Origin: Nostoc sp. PCC 7524
Lineage (GTDB): Bacteria; Cyanobacteriota; Cyanobacteriia; Cyanobacteriales; Nostocaceae
Direction of reading: 5' to 3'
DNA length: 64,000 nt
Assembly (NCBI RefSeq): GCF_000316645.1
Contig: NC_019684.1
Coordinates: 4,307,501-4,371,500, forward strand
Shown here: one piece after another, positions 34,502 through 43,387 of the stretch
Numbering within the stretch: the stretch's first letter is position 1
Layout of the letters: each line of letters begins with the position of its first letter
Translations under genes and position numbers: made by a program
Notes under the pieces: generated by a model
Database searches by the model: none
Told to the model about the DNA's origin: nothing
Seen by the model: only the letters and a program-made list of their open reading frames with translations

Positions 34502-35650
34502 TTAATGTTCTTTTAGTTGACTTTTGAATTCAAAGCCTACAGCTTCCGAGATGGAACTGAGGCTATTTTGCTCTAACTTAGCCAGCAAACCCTGAAGAAT
34601 GCGGCGTACCATCATTGGGCCTTCGTAAATCCAGCCTGTATACACTTGAATCAGGCTGGCACCAGCAGTAATTTTTGCCCAAGCATCATCTGGGGAAAAG
34701 ATACCACCTACCCCAATAATCGGTATTTGCCCTTGGGTTTGCTGCCAAATAAACCTGATTACTTCTGTGGAGCGATCACGCACTGGCACACCACTAATTC
34801 CCCCGGCTTCTTGCTCAGGTGATTTGCCAGTTTTGTCAATCACCTGAGTTTTTAATCCCTCACGGCTAATAGTGGTGTTGGTGGCAATAATCCCTGCTAG
34901 CTGGTAGGTTTTCGCCAAATTAATAATATCCGCGATCGCTTCCCACTCTAAATCAGGGGCTATCTTGACAAACAATGGTTTATATGGATTATTTTCTTTT
35001 TGTAGTAAATCCAAGATAGAACTGAGCATTGTTGCATCTTGGAGCGATCGCAGCCCTGGTGTATTGGGTGAAGACACATTAACTACAAAATAGTCTCCTA
35101 AATTTTTCAGTAAGCGAAAACTATTTAAATAATCTTCTGCGGCTGCTTCTAGGGGAGTTACTTTCGATTTACCCAAATTAATACCGATGGGTATAGATGG
35201 GGTTAACTCTAGTTTTTCCTGAGATAACCTTTGTGCCATGACTGCCGCACCACTATTATTAAACCCCATGCGGTTCAGGACAGCTTGATCTAAGGGCAAG
35301 CGAAATAACCGAGGACGCGGATTTCCAGGCTGTGCTACAAATGTCACAGTTCCCAACTCCGCAAACCCAAAACCCATGCTTGACCAAATGCCAGATGCTA
35401 CGCCATCTTTATCAAACCCAGCTGCTAAACCTACGGGATTGGGGAAGTGTAACCCAAATAAATTTTGTTCTAGGCGGTGATCTTGCAGACAGAGAGATTT
35501 TTGTAATAGTTTTGGCAGCCAGCTATTACCAGCGTAATGTTGATGTGATAGCCAACTTAAAACACCAATTGCTTGGTGATGTGACCACTCTGGATCTGCC
35601 TTCAGTAAATTGAATAAAACCGGACGAACGGCAAGTTGATAAATATCCAT
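34502..35650 (-). CDS. pyrD: Dihydroorotate dehydrogenase (quinone), class 2
   Basis: 382 residues. Oxidises dihydroorotate to orotate at the membrane, passing electrons to quinone. N-terminal amphipathic extension ([20 protein letters not shown]), then [19 protein letters not shown], the catalytic loop [12 protein letters not shown] with the class 2 serine, VKIAPDL, NTTISR and [12 protein letters not shown] with the FMN phosphate site. Full length. It is single and reads away from the multi-GAF gene. Confidence 0.95.
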   Translation of the reverse strand: MDIYQLAVRPVLFNLLKADPEWSHHQAIGVLSWLSHQHYAGNSWLPKLLQKSLCLQDHRLEQNLFGLHFPNPVGLAAGFDKDGVASGIWSSMGFGFAELGTVTFVAQPGNPRPRLFRLPLDQAVLNRMGFNNSGAAVMAQRLSQEKLELTPSIPIGINLGKSKVTPLEAAAEDYLNSFRLLKNLGDYFVVNVSSPNTPGLRSLQDATMLSSILDLLQKENNPYKPLFVKIAPDLEWEAIADIINLAKTYQLAGIIATNTTISREGLKTQVIDKTGKSPEQEAGGISGVPVRDRSTEVIRFIWQQTQGQIPIIGVGGIFSPDDAWAKITAGASLIQVYTGWIYEGPMMVRRILQGLLAKLEQNSLSSISEAVGFEFKSQLKEH

Positions 35651-35735
35651 TGCAAATTTTACCCAGAAATGTCAAGAACTATTGGTAAAAATATGAGTCG
35701 GGGTAATTTTCTGGGCATCTTATATATTACAAGCT

Positions 35736-38627
35736 ATGTTGATTAATCATCAGATGGGGCAGCCACAACCACCTATAGCCGCCGAACAACATATTGTTGC
35801 CTTGGGAAATGTTTTGCAACGTCTCAGGGAAGCAGATGATGTTGAAGTTCTGATTGAAACTACTATTTCTTATATTAAACAACAGTTTAATTACAGCCTG
35901 ATTTGGATTGCTTTTTACGATCGCCTCGAACACACATTGTTGGGTAAAGGCGGTGTCACCCCTGGTAATGATGCAAGCATTTTAAGGAAACGGGTTGTTC
36001 TCAATCCCGGTGACTTATTAGAGCAAGTAGTGATTCAACAGCGTCCTGTGGGATTAGCGGACATTCACAACGAACCTAGGATTGGCGAATGGCAAGAATT
36101 TGGCAAAAAACATCATATTCAGGGAACAATTATTTTTCCCATCCGCTACAAAGACCGTTGTTTAGGTTTACTGTTAGTTGCTGCTGAACGTTGGGGTTAT
36201 CTCATCCCAGAGGATGCTAAAGCTAGGTTGTTGATTGTGTTGGGGGAATTGGGGGCAATCCTTTATCAACATGAGATATTGTTGCTGCAAAAGCAAACCA
36301 AGCGTCCTGATGAACCGTTATTAGAATTACTGGAAAATTTACGCAACCTCAATAATTTAGAGGAAAGACTCAAAGCCGCCATCCAAGCAACCCATGAATT
36401 TGTGGCTCCTAGTCGTACCAATGTTTACTGGTTTGAGAGGCAAGGACGCTATTTTTGGTGTCGCATGAGCAATCAGCTAGTCAAAATGGGACGCGATTCT
36501 CAGCGTGAACAGCCAGCAGCCGGGATGACAGTACAAGAATTAAATGACTTTTATTATGCTTTGTCGGTCAATCAAATTGTTTGGATTGGTGATGCTCGCA
36601 GTTCCTTAAAAAGCCATTTTACCGCTAAGTTGCTACAACGCTGGCGAGTGCGATCGCTCTTAGCCGCTCCCATCATTTGGCAACAAGACCTCTTGGGTTT
36701 TCTAGCGGTAGAAGGTAATGAACCACGCATTTGGACAGAAGCAGACAAAAATTTTGTCCAAGGTGCGGCAGGTTTACTCTCCCTGGTAGCTCCAACTGAA
36801 AAAATGGAAAGTACCATTCAACAAATTCAAGAGGACTCCCAACTCACCAGCCAAGTTGCCCAAGCTATCTATAGTCACCAAGACCTGAAAGAAACATTAC
36901 GTATCTGTGCCGCCAAAGTTTTAACACGACTAGCAGCTAGCCGCTTTTTAGTCTTACAGTACGACCCTGATCGCAATAACTATCAAGTTGTCTATCAAAC
37001 CCAGCCTCATAATCGCCGACCTTTGACCTTTGCTTTTAGTTTATTGACAGAAACCGACAGACAAATGTTGAAGACGGCAAAAACTACAGTAGAAGTTGAG
37101 AACTTAGAGGAAGACTTACGGTTTTTTAACTGGCGGCCACCCTTGATAGAAAATGGGGTGCGATCGCTTTTAGTTTGTAACTGCGCTCAAGGCCATCGAC
37201 CAGATGCCATACTGCTCATTACCCACACCAATCATCGCACTTGGACAACTCTCGAAAAAGAACTACTGTGGATTGTCAGCCAACAAATTGGTGTAATCTT
37301 ACGGCAGTGGCGATTACTGACTAACAGTGAACAGCAGCAACAAATTTTGCAGGGCATTCAACAGTGCCTTTGCATTTTAGAAGAAGCCCATAGCGAAAAT
37401 TCGGAAACCGAAAAATATTATCTAGAAACTACAGCACTGAGACAAATTGCATCTATTCTGGGCTGTCCTATGGCATTTATGTTGTCTTGGTCATCTGCAC
37501 AGGCCCATGCAGAAATTATCCCTGGAGTGATTACAGATAGTCGGTTTAGTATCGTCACTCATGCCCAAATATCCGTACAGCATGAAGCATTGATTCAGTG
37601 GGCATTAGCCAAAGATGGTTTCTTAAATTTAAAGGTAGATGATTTACCAGCAGAAACCAAAAAATGGTTAAATTGTGCAGTAATTGGTAAAGTGCTAGTC
37701 ATAGCCTTACGTACTGCGGCCATCCATCAACCTACAGCAGTCATGGTATTGGTAGACCAAGCAGAACGTTACTGGCCACAACAAACCGTGAACGCCTTAG
37801 AAACTCTGATTGAGCAATTAGCTTGGTTGCGTCGTCAACAGCAAGTCAGCGAAAGTCTAGAGTCTACAACCGAAGAATTACAACAACTCAATTGGTACAA
37901 ACATCGCCGTCTGGAAGAAATTCACAGAACAACAACACAATTACTCAATCAAATTAATGATTTAGGCATTCCTACTAATGAACTAACTCAGACACGCTAC
38001 CAATTATTGTGGCGGCAGTTAGGTCATACCACGACTGCCATGACGGCACTCATAAAACAGGAACAATGGCAGTTACACAAAAACTGTGAATCTATGCCCA
38101 TAGCCAGTTTACTCAAGCGATCGCTCGAACGCATTGACAACTTACTCCAACAACAAAAACTTTGGATAGGTGTACATGGCTTGGGACAATCCACTCCAGA
38201 ATCAGAGACAAATCATACGTCTGCCTTAGTTAAAGGTATGGTATCCCAAAATCATCCCTCCCCGATGGCGATCGCAGGCGACATTGTGAAATTTGAATTA
38301 GTCCTGCACGAATTACTACTTGCCGCCTGTCACCGTTCTCCCACTGGCAGCAGAATAGATATTTGGTGTCGTCGCTTAGATGAGCAATTCTTAGAGGTGT
38401 CAATCACCGATAACGGCACAATTGAATCACAGCTACTGACTAAGTTACAGTTACAGCCAAAGACACGTAAAGATATTTTAGCTGTTGATCAGTTTGAGAA
38501 ACCACCACATTTACATTTACTCATCTGCCAACAAATCATCCAGCAACTCGCAGGCGAATTACATTTCTATCAGTTACCAGATCATCGAGTAGTTAGCCGT
38601 TTGCTATTACCATTAGCTGTTTCTTGA
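35736..38627 (+). CDS. Multi-GAF sensor protein with degenerate kinase domain
   Basis: 963 residues. Four GAF or GAF-like modules in a row: about 35-190 (IAFYDRLEHTLLGKGGVTP…), 210-350 (VRSLLAAPIIWQQDLLGFLA), 375-525 (GVRSLLVCNCAQGHRPDAIL) and 555-690. The last 260 residues resemble a histidine kinase: a helical region with a possible H-box (WYKHRRLEEIHR) and an ATPase-like part, FELVLHELLLAACHRSPTGS, where the N-box Asn of true kinases is replaced, and ITDNG in place of DxGxG. Kinase activity is doubtful; it may be a scaffold or have lost its activity. No Cys is obvious for bilin attachment. Not obviously in an operon. Confidence 0.75.
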   Translation: MLINHQMGQPQPPIAAEQHIVALGNVLQRLREADDVEVLIETTISYIKQQFNYSLIWIAFYDRLEHTLLGKGGVTPGNDASILRKRVVLNPGDLLEQVVIQQRPVGLADIHNEPRIGEWQEFGKKHHIQGTIIFPIRYKDRCLGLLLVAAERWGYLIPEDAKARLLIVLGELGAILYQHEILLLQKQTKRPDEPLLELLENLRNLNNLEERLKAAIQATHEFVAPSRTNVYWFERQGRYFWCRMSNQLVKMGRDSQREQPAAGMTVQELNDFYYALSVNQIVWIGDARSSLKSHFTAKLLQRWRVRSLLAAPIIWQQDLLGFLAVEGNEPRIWTEADKNFVQGAAGLLSLVAPTEKMESTIQQIQEDSQLTSQVAQAIYSHQDLKETLRICAAKVLTRLAASRFLVLQYDPDRNNYQVVYQTQPHNRRPLTFAFSLLTETDRQMLKTAKTTVEVENLEEDLRFFNWRPPLIENGVRSLLVCNCAQGHRPDAILLITHTNHRTWTTLEKELLWIVSQQIGVILRQWRLLTNSEQQQQILQGIQQCLCILEEAHSENSETEKYYLETTALRQIASILGCPMAFMLSWSSAQAHAEIIPGVITDSRFSIVTHAQISVQHEALIQWALAKDGFLNLKVDDLPAETKKWLNCAVIGKVLVIALRTAAIHQPTAVMVLVDQAERYWPQQTVNALETLIEQLAWLRRQQQVSESLESTTEELQQLNWYKHRRLEEIHRTTTQLLNQINDLGIPTNELTQTRYQLLWRQLGHTTTAMTALIKQEQWQLHKNCESMPIASLLKRSLERIDNLLQQQKLWIGVHGLGQSTPESETNHTSALVKGMVSQNHPSPMAIAGDIVKFELVLHELLLAACHRSPTGSRIDIWCRRLDEQFLEVSITDNGTIESQLLTKLQLQPKTRKDILAVDQFEKPPHLHLLICQQIIQQLAGELHFYQLPDHRVVSRLLLPLAVS

Positions 38628-38780
38628 CTGAAGAAAGGTATTAGGAATTGGGTATTGGGATAAGAGGAATTGGGGCAAGTCTGTGCTGAGTGCAAGGGGA
38701 AAGACTTTGTGAGCATCCAGTTTTGGCAGAAACACTCAAATGGCAAGTAAACTCCGTCCTTTGCCTTGAAAAACATTACC

Positions 38781-38802
38781 CCCCTCCGTCACCGGAGAGG
38801 GG
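38781..38802. repeat. CCCCTCCG/CGGAGAGGGG hairpin repeat
   Basis: Nine-bp hairpin with a bulged A, followed by TTAGGGATG; related to the element at 18040-18097. It lies at the 3' side of ndhJ and may terminate one or both convergent transcripts. Confidence 0.6.
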
Positions 38803-38849
38803 TTAGGGATGAGATATCAAAATTCTCACTAACTGGCACTCAGCACTTT

Positions 38850-39377
38850 TTAATAAGCATCCTGCAACTCGTAGAAATCAGGCGAAATGTAATCCTTCCG
38901 CAAAGGCCAACCCACCCAATCCTCTGGCATTAAAATTCGCTTTAAATTGGGGTGTCCTTCGTAGATAATGCCGAACATATCGTAAGATTCGCGCTCCTGC
39001 CAGTCGGCTGTCTTCCAAATCCAGTAAACAGAAGGTACTACAGGATTTTCCCTGGGCAAGAAAACCTTCACCCGTACTTCTTCAGGCTTATCAGCATTAT
39101 CACCAACTTTAACTAAGTGATACACACTGACTAAATCTTCTCCTGGGCCAAGGTCAATACCCGATTGAAACTGGAGATAATTAAACCCGTAAGCATACAG
39201 GGCTGTGGCGATGGGAAGCAGAAAATTTGCCTCCACTTTAATTATCTCTACGCCGTTTTTATCGGCTTCCAAAGACTCATGAGCAAAGCCATTTTCTGCT
39301 AACCACAGGGAAATCGGCCCAGCTTGAACTATGGATTCTGCTGCTGCTGGTACTGGTTTTAATTCTTCATCAGCCAC
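38850..39377 (-). CDS. ndhJ: NAD(P)H-quinone oxidoreductase subunit J
   Basis: 175 residues. NDH-1 peripheral-arm subunit (30 kDa / NuoC family). The signature [20 protein letters not shown] and the ending [17 protein letters not shown] are diagnostic. NDH-1 drives cyclic electron flow and respiration in thylakoids. The start overlaps the end of ndhK by 8 bases, so the two are translationally linked. Confidence 0.97.
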   Translation of the reverse strand: MADEELKPVPAAAESIVQAGPISLWLAENGFAHESLEADKNGVEIIKVEANFLLPIATALYAYGFNYLQFQSGIDLGPGEDLVSVYHLVKVGDNADKPEEVRVKVFLPRENPVVPSVYWIWKTADWQERESYDMFGIIYEGHPNLKRILMPEDWVGWPLRKDYISPDFYELQDAY

Positions 39378-40107
39378 GGTTTTGTTCCTCTTTCTGTGTC
39401 TTTGCTGTCAGCAGTGCAGGTGGAACTGGTAAACCAATTGCTTCTGTTAATTCCTTGGGTGGGTTGAAGCGGGTTTCTGACTGCATATACTTACCAGTTA
39501 AAATTTCTGGCACTGGCTTCAAATTATGAGTCGTGCTGTAGAAACGGTGGGTTTGCTTAATCTGACCCCGTTCTTGCATCGAATCATTAGCAATCTTTTT
39601 CCGCAGCTTGATAATTGCGTCAATAATTGCTTCGGGGCGGGGAGGACAACCAGGCAAATACACATCCACAGGAATCAACTTATCAACTCCACGTACAGCC
39701 GTAGGAGAATCAACGCTGAACATCCCGCCTGTAATTGTACAAGCACCCATGGCAATTACATACTTTGGTTCAGGCATTTGTTCATAAAGACGCACCAATT
39801 GAGGAGCCATCTTCATAGTGATTGTTCCAGCTGTAATAATTAAGTCAGCTTGACGGGGACTAGAACGAGGAATTAACCCGAAACGGTCGAAGTCAAAACG
39901 GGAACCAATTAAAGCTGCAAACTCAATAAAGCAGCAAGCTGTGCCGAATAACAAAGGCCACAGACTAGAAAGCCTAGCCCAGTTGTAGAGGTCATCAACC
40001 GTGGTTAAAATCACGTTTTCTGAAAGGTCTTGAGTGACTGTAGGACGCTCAATGGGGTTGATGATTCGCTCTTTGTCCTGTGTGGTTAAATCAGAATTCA
40101 AGACCAT
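39370..40107 (-). CDS. ndhK: NAD(P)H-quinone oxidoreductase subunit K
   Basis: 245 residues. NuoB/PSST family subunit carrying the N2 [4Fe-4S] cluster: the four cysteines are in [13 protein letters not shown] (adjacent pair), [10 protein letters not shown] and [10 protein letters not shown]. The C-terminal 60 residues ([20 protein letters not shown] and on) are the usual cyanobacterial extension. It overlaps ndhC by 10 bases and ndhJ by 8. Confidence 0.97.
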   Translation of the reverse strand: MVLNSDLTTQDKERIINPIERPTVTQDLSENVILTTVDDLYNWARLSSLWPLLFGTACCFIEFAALIGSRFDFDRFGLIPRSSPRQADLIITAGTITMKMAPQLVRLYEQMPEPKYVIAMGACTITGGMFSVDSPTAVRGVDKLIPVDVYLPGCPPRPEAIIDAIIKLRKKIANDSMQERGQIKQTHRFYSTTHNLKPVPEILTGKYMQSETRFNPPKELTEAIGLPVPPALLTAKTQKEEQNRG

Positions 40108-40460
40108 TCCAAAGCTCCTTTACGCCATGCGTAAACTAGGGCGACTACAAGAATTGCAATAAAAATCAGCGCCTCAATGAATGCCAATAGCCCTAGACGG
40201 TGAAAAGCAACTGCCCAAGGATACAAAAAAACAGTCTCCACGTCAAAGACAACGAAGACTAGGGCAAACATATAGTAGCGGATGTTGAATTGAATCCAGG
40301 CTCCGCCGATTGGTTCCATCCCAGATTCATAGGTGGTGCGACGTTCCAGGCTATTACCAGTAGGTCTGAGTAGCTTGGACGCGGAAAGTGCTAATGCAGG
40401 AACTAGGCTACAGATAATGAGAAAGCCTAGAAGGTACTCGTAACCGCTAAGAACAAACAC
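40098..40460 (-). CDS. ndhC: NAD(P)H-quinone oxidoreductase subunit 3
   Basis: 120 residues, three transmembrane helices (NuoA family). Characteristic are [20 protein letters not shown] and [21 protein letters not shown] start. First gene of the ndhC-ndhK-ndhJ operon. The promoter lies in the roughly 190-base divergent gap to rubA. Confidence 0.97.
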   Translation of the reverse strand: MFVLSGYEYLLGFLIICSLVPALALSASKLLRPTGNSLERRTTYESGMEPIGGAWIQFNIRYYMFALVFVVFDVETVFLYPWAVAFHRLGLLAFIEALIFIAILVVALVYAWRKGALEWS

Positions 40461-40655
40461 AATGAGTTTCTACCGCTTAAGGTGTAAATAAGGCTGTTAC
40501 TTTCTTTTACATTATATCTGTTTAGTTTTTCTGAAATCTGGGAAACAGACGGATTTCAGGTATTTGATTCGTTTGTCAGAGTGATAGAAAAGTCTAACAG
40601 TTATGTCATAATTTTTAACGTATATTTAATATTTCTTCTCTGCGAGACCTTAGTC

Positions 40656-40991
40656 ATGAGCGAACCAGCTGTTGAAACTACAGTGTTAGACCGCTACGAG
40701 TGTCGCGCCTGCGGTTATGTTTACGAACCTGAAAAGGGTGACGATAAGCATGACATCACTCCAGGGACACCCTTTGCAGAACTGCCGATTAATTGGCGTT
40801 GTCCAGTCTGTACGGCGAAAAAGGTAGCTTTTACCAATATTGGCCCGGCTGGTACAGCATCCGGTTTCAAAGAAAATCTCGGTTATGGTTTAGGTGTAAA
40901 TACCCTTACACCCAGTCAAAAGAATATCCTGATTTTTGGGGCTTTGGCTCTGGCTTTCCTGCTCTTTATGAGTCTTTACGGCTTACAGTGA
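40656..40991 (+). CDS. rubA: Membrane-anchored rubredoxin RubA
   Basis: 111 residues. Rubredoxin domain with the iron ligands CRACG and CPVCT (YECRACGYVYEPEKGD…NWRCPVCTAKK), a linker, and a C-terminal helix (NILIFGALALAFLLFMSLYG) that anchors it in the thylakoid. RubA is required for photosystem assembly, especially PSII in current work. I start it at the ATG at 40656 (MSEPAVETTVLDRYECRACG); the longer frame from 40581 adds an unconserved hydrophobic stretch. It heads the conserved rubA-ycf48-psbEFLJ order. Confidence 0.95.
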   Translation: MSEPAVETTVLDRYECRACGYVYEPEKGDDKHDITPGTPFAELPINWRCPVCTAKKVAFTNIGPAGTASGFKENLGYGLGVNTLTPSQKNILIFGALALAFLLFMSLYGLQ

Positions 40992-41134
40992 GGCTGGAGG
41001 TAGAGGAGCAGGTGAGAAAATCATACTCCGCACTCAATAACTCAGTCCTCACAACTCAATGTGCTTTTTGGACTTGATAGGTAAAGATTCCAAATAAACC
41101 TTACACGAATTGAGAAATAGCTAAAAAAAATCTG

Positions 41135-42166
41135 ATGCAATCAATGGTTATTTTAAAAAGTTGGCAAAAAATATTTGCTCTGTTGTTAGTCGTCTTCATG
41201 TGTATTGGGTGTAGTAAAGTTCCTTCTACCAGCTACAACCCTTGGGCGGTAATTTCTTTGCCAACAGAGGCTAACCTACTAGATATTGCCTTTACTAACG
41301 ATCCTCAGCACGGCTTTTTAGTTGGTAGCAACGCTACCCTGTTAGAAAGTCATGATGGTGGTGATACTTGGCAGCCTCTAACATTGGCACTTGAAGACGA
41401 TCGCTATCGTTTTGACTCAGTAAGTTTTGCTGGCAAAGAAGGTTGGATAGTGGGAGAACCTTCTTTACTACTGCATACCACTGACGAAGGTCGTTCTTGG
41501 TCGCGTATTCCCTTAAGTGAAAAACTACCCGGTAATCCCATTTCGATCCATGCTTTAGCCGAAAATCAAGCTGAGATGGCCACTGATGTGGGCGCAATCT
41601 ATACAACTACAGACGGCGGTAAAAACTGGAAAGCACAAGTAGAAGCAGCAGTAGGTGTAGTCCGTAACTTGAAACGTTCTGCTGATGGGAAATATGTTGC
41701 TGTTTCTGCCAAAGGTAGCTTTTATTCGACTTGGGAACCAGGTCAAAATGCCTGGGTTCCTCATAACCGCAATAGTTCCCGTAGGTTAGAAAACATGGGA
41801 TTTTCCCAAGATGGACAATTGTGGTTATTAGCACGGGGAGGTCAGGTACAATTTAGCGACCCTGCTAAACCGGATGAATGGCAAGAAGCCCAAACTCCTG
41901 AACTGTCCACCAGTTGGGGTTTACTGGATTTGGCTTATCGCACACCCCAAGAAATCTGGGTTGGTGGCGGTAGTGGTAACTTATTACTAAGTACCGATGG
42001 CGGAAAAACTTGGGAAAAAGACAGGGATGTAGAGGCTGTGGCTGCTAATTTTTACAAAATTGTCTTTTTACAGCCTGATCAGGGATTTATTATTGGCGAT
42101 CGCGGCGTTTTATTAAAATATCAACCCGATGGTGCCAAAACAGACAAGACAGAAGCATCTGCCTAA
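41135..42166 (+). CDS. ycf48: PSII assembly factor Ycf48 (HCF136)
   Basis: 343 residues. Lipoprotein signal (ILKSWQKIFALLLVVFMCIG followed by Cys), then a seven-bladed propeller of repeats with the pattern TxDGGxxW (SHDGGDTWQPL, TTDEGRSWSRI, TTDGGKNWKAQ, STDGGKTWEKD). Ycf48 binds precursor D1 on the lumenal side during early PSII assembly. Starts at codon 1 (41135) or codon 4 (41144) are both possible. It stands between rubA and psbE, as in other cyanobacteria. Confidence 0.95.
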   Translation: MQSMVILKSWQKIFALLLVVFMCIGCSKVPSTSYNPWAVISLPTEANLLDIAFTNDPQHGFLVGSNATLLESHDGGDTWQPLTLALEDDRYRFDSVSFAGKEGWIVGEPSLLLHTTDEGRSWSRIPLSEKLPGNPISIHALAENQAEMATDVGAIYTTTDGGKNWKAQVEAAVGVVRNLKRSADGKYVAVSAKGSFYSTWEPGQNAWVPHNRNSSRRLENMGFSQDGQLWLLARGGQVQFSDPAKPDEWQEAQTPELSTSWGLLDLAYRTPQEIWVGGGSGNLLLSTDGGKTWEKDRDVEAVAANFYKIVFLQPDQGFIIGDRGVLLKYQPDGAKTDKTEASA

Positions 42167-42269
42167 TACCTCACTGAGTTTTCTGAGAAGAAAGTTGCAA
42201 CTTGTAACTCTTTCTAAACTTTGTAGGATAATAAACTCAATAACGTCTTTGTTGAAGGTAGGGATCTAA

Positions 42270-42518
42270 ATGTCAGGTACCACGGGAGAACGTCCGTTTT
42301 CCGATATTATTACCAGTATTCGTTACTGGGTAATCCACAGCATCACCATTCCAGCACTGTTTATTGCAGGTTGGTTATTTGTCAGCACCGGTCTGGCTTA
42401 TGATGTGTTCGGCACACCTCGTCCCGATGAATATTACACACAAACACGGCAAGAATTGCCCATTGTGAATAATCGCTTTGAAGCTAAACAGCAAGTTGAA
42501 CAACTTATCGGCAAGTAA
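42270..42518 (+). CDS. psbE: Cytochrome b559 alpha subunit
   Basis: 82 residues. Single-helix PSII reaction-centre subunit; the haem ligand His is in [14 protein letters not shown], followed by [20 protein letters not shown]. First gene of psbEFLJ, with an AGGTAGGGA-type leader before the ATG. Confidence 0.98.
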   Translation: MSGTTGERPFSDIITSIRYWVIHSITIPALFIAGWLFVSTGLAYDVFGTPRPDEYYTQTRQELPIVNNRFEAKQQVEQLIGK

Positions 42519-42665
<147 letters not shown>

Positions 42666-42674
42666 GAGCTAATC

Positions 42675-42794
42675 ATGGAAAGAACGCCCAATCCCAACAA
42701 TCAGCCAGTAGAATTAAACCGGACTTCTTTGTATCTGGGATTACTACTCGTTTTTGTATTGGGAATTCTGTTTTCCAGTTACTTCTTTAACTAA
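42675..42794 (+). CDS. psbL: Photosystem II protein L
   Basis: 39 residues: [20 protein letters not shown] then [19 protein letters not shown]. The N-terminal [12 protein letters not shown] is diagnostic. TAGGAGCT precedes the ATG. Confidence 0.97.
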   Translation: MERTPNPNNQPVELNRTSLYLGLLLVFVLGILFSSYFFN

Positions 42795-42866
42795 CTGGAA
42801 ATATTTTAAGAACCTTTGTTGATCTCAATTCTGCGTTGATTTTTTATTAAGGGAGGAGGAAAATCT

Positions 42867-42989
42867 GTGTCTGCTGGAACTGGGAGAATTCCCCTGTGGG
42901 TCGTCGCTACGATCGCAGGTTTAGGTGTAATTACTGTTGTAGGCATTTTCTTTTACGGAGCCTACGCTGGTATCGGTTCTTCGATGTAA
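42867..42989 (+). CDS. psbJ: Photosystem II protein J
   Basis: 40 residues: [20 protein letters not shown] then [23 protein letters not shown] start with GGGAGGAGG seven to fifteen bases upstream. Last gene of psbEFLJ. Confidence 0.97.
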   Translation: MSAGTGRIPLWVVATIAGLGVITVVGIFFYGAYAGIGSSM

Positions 42990-43053
42990 TTTTGATCTAA
43001 ATCGAATACCGAATAATATTTCTAGAGTTTGTTGAGAAATCAGCATAAAAAAA

Positions 43054-43080
43054 ACCGCCTGTCTCTTAAAGATAGGCGGT
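43054..43080. terminator. Terminator of psbEFLJ
   Basis: ACCGCCTGTC (43054-43063) pairs with GATAGGCGGT (43071-43080), ten pairs with one G-U, loop TCTTAAA. Preceded by an eight-base A tract, so it can also serve psaI on the minus strand. Confidence 0.85.
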
Positions 43081-43168
43081 ATATTAATTACTGATTTAAT
43101 TACAAATCAGGTTAATCGAGAATTAGCTACAGATAATTTGGTAAAAACTGTAGCAATGAATTACTTAA

Positions 43169-43279
43169 TTAACCAATATCATCGCGTTCAATGTATAGCA
43201 ACATAAACGCCATTGCTACAGCTGGAAAAACTAATCCAGTCAGAGGCACAAAGATCGAGGGCAAAAATGAAGCTGCCAT
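43169..43279 (-). CDS. psaI: Photosystem I subunit VIII
   Basis: 36 residues: [20 protein letters not shown] then [16 protein letters not shown]. The motif [19 protein letters not shown] is typical of PsaI, a single-helix PSI subunit. It is convergent with psbJ. Its promoter is in the roughly 108-base gap to the 845-residue gene, which reads toward it on the same strand. Confidence 0.93.
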   Translation of the reverse strand: MAASFLPSIFVPLTGLVFPAVAMAFMLLYIERDDIG

Positions 43280-43387
43280 AGTAAAGTTTCCTGTTAAATC
43301 ACACTACAATTCAAGACGAGCTTACTGCAAATTCAGGCAGATTTTTTTAAATTCTAAAGATTTTTAACACACCCTGAAAAGGATTCT

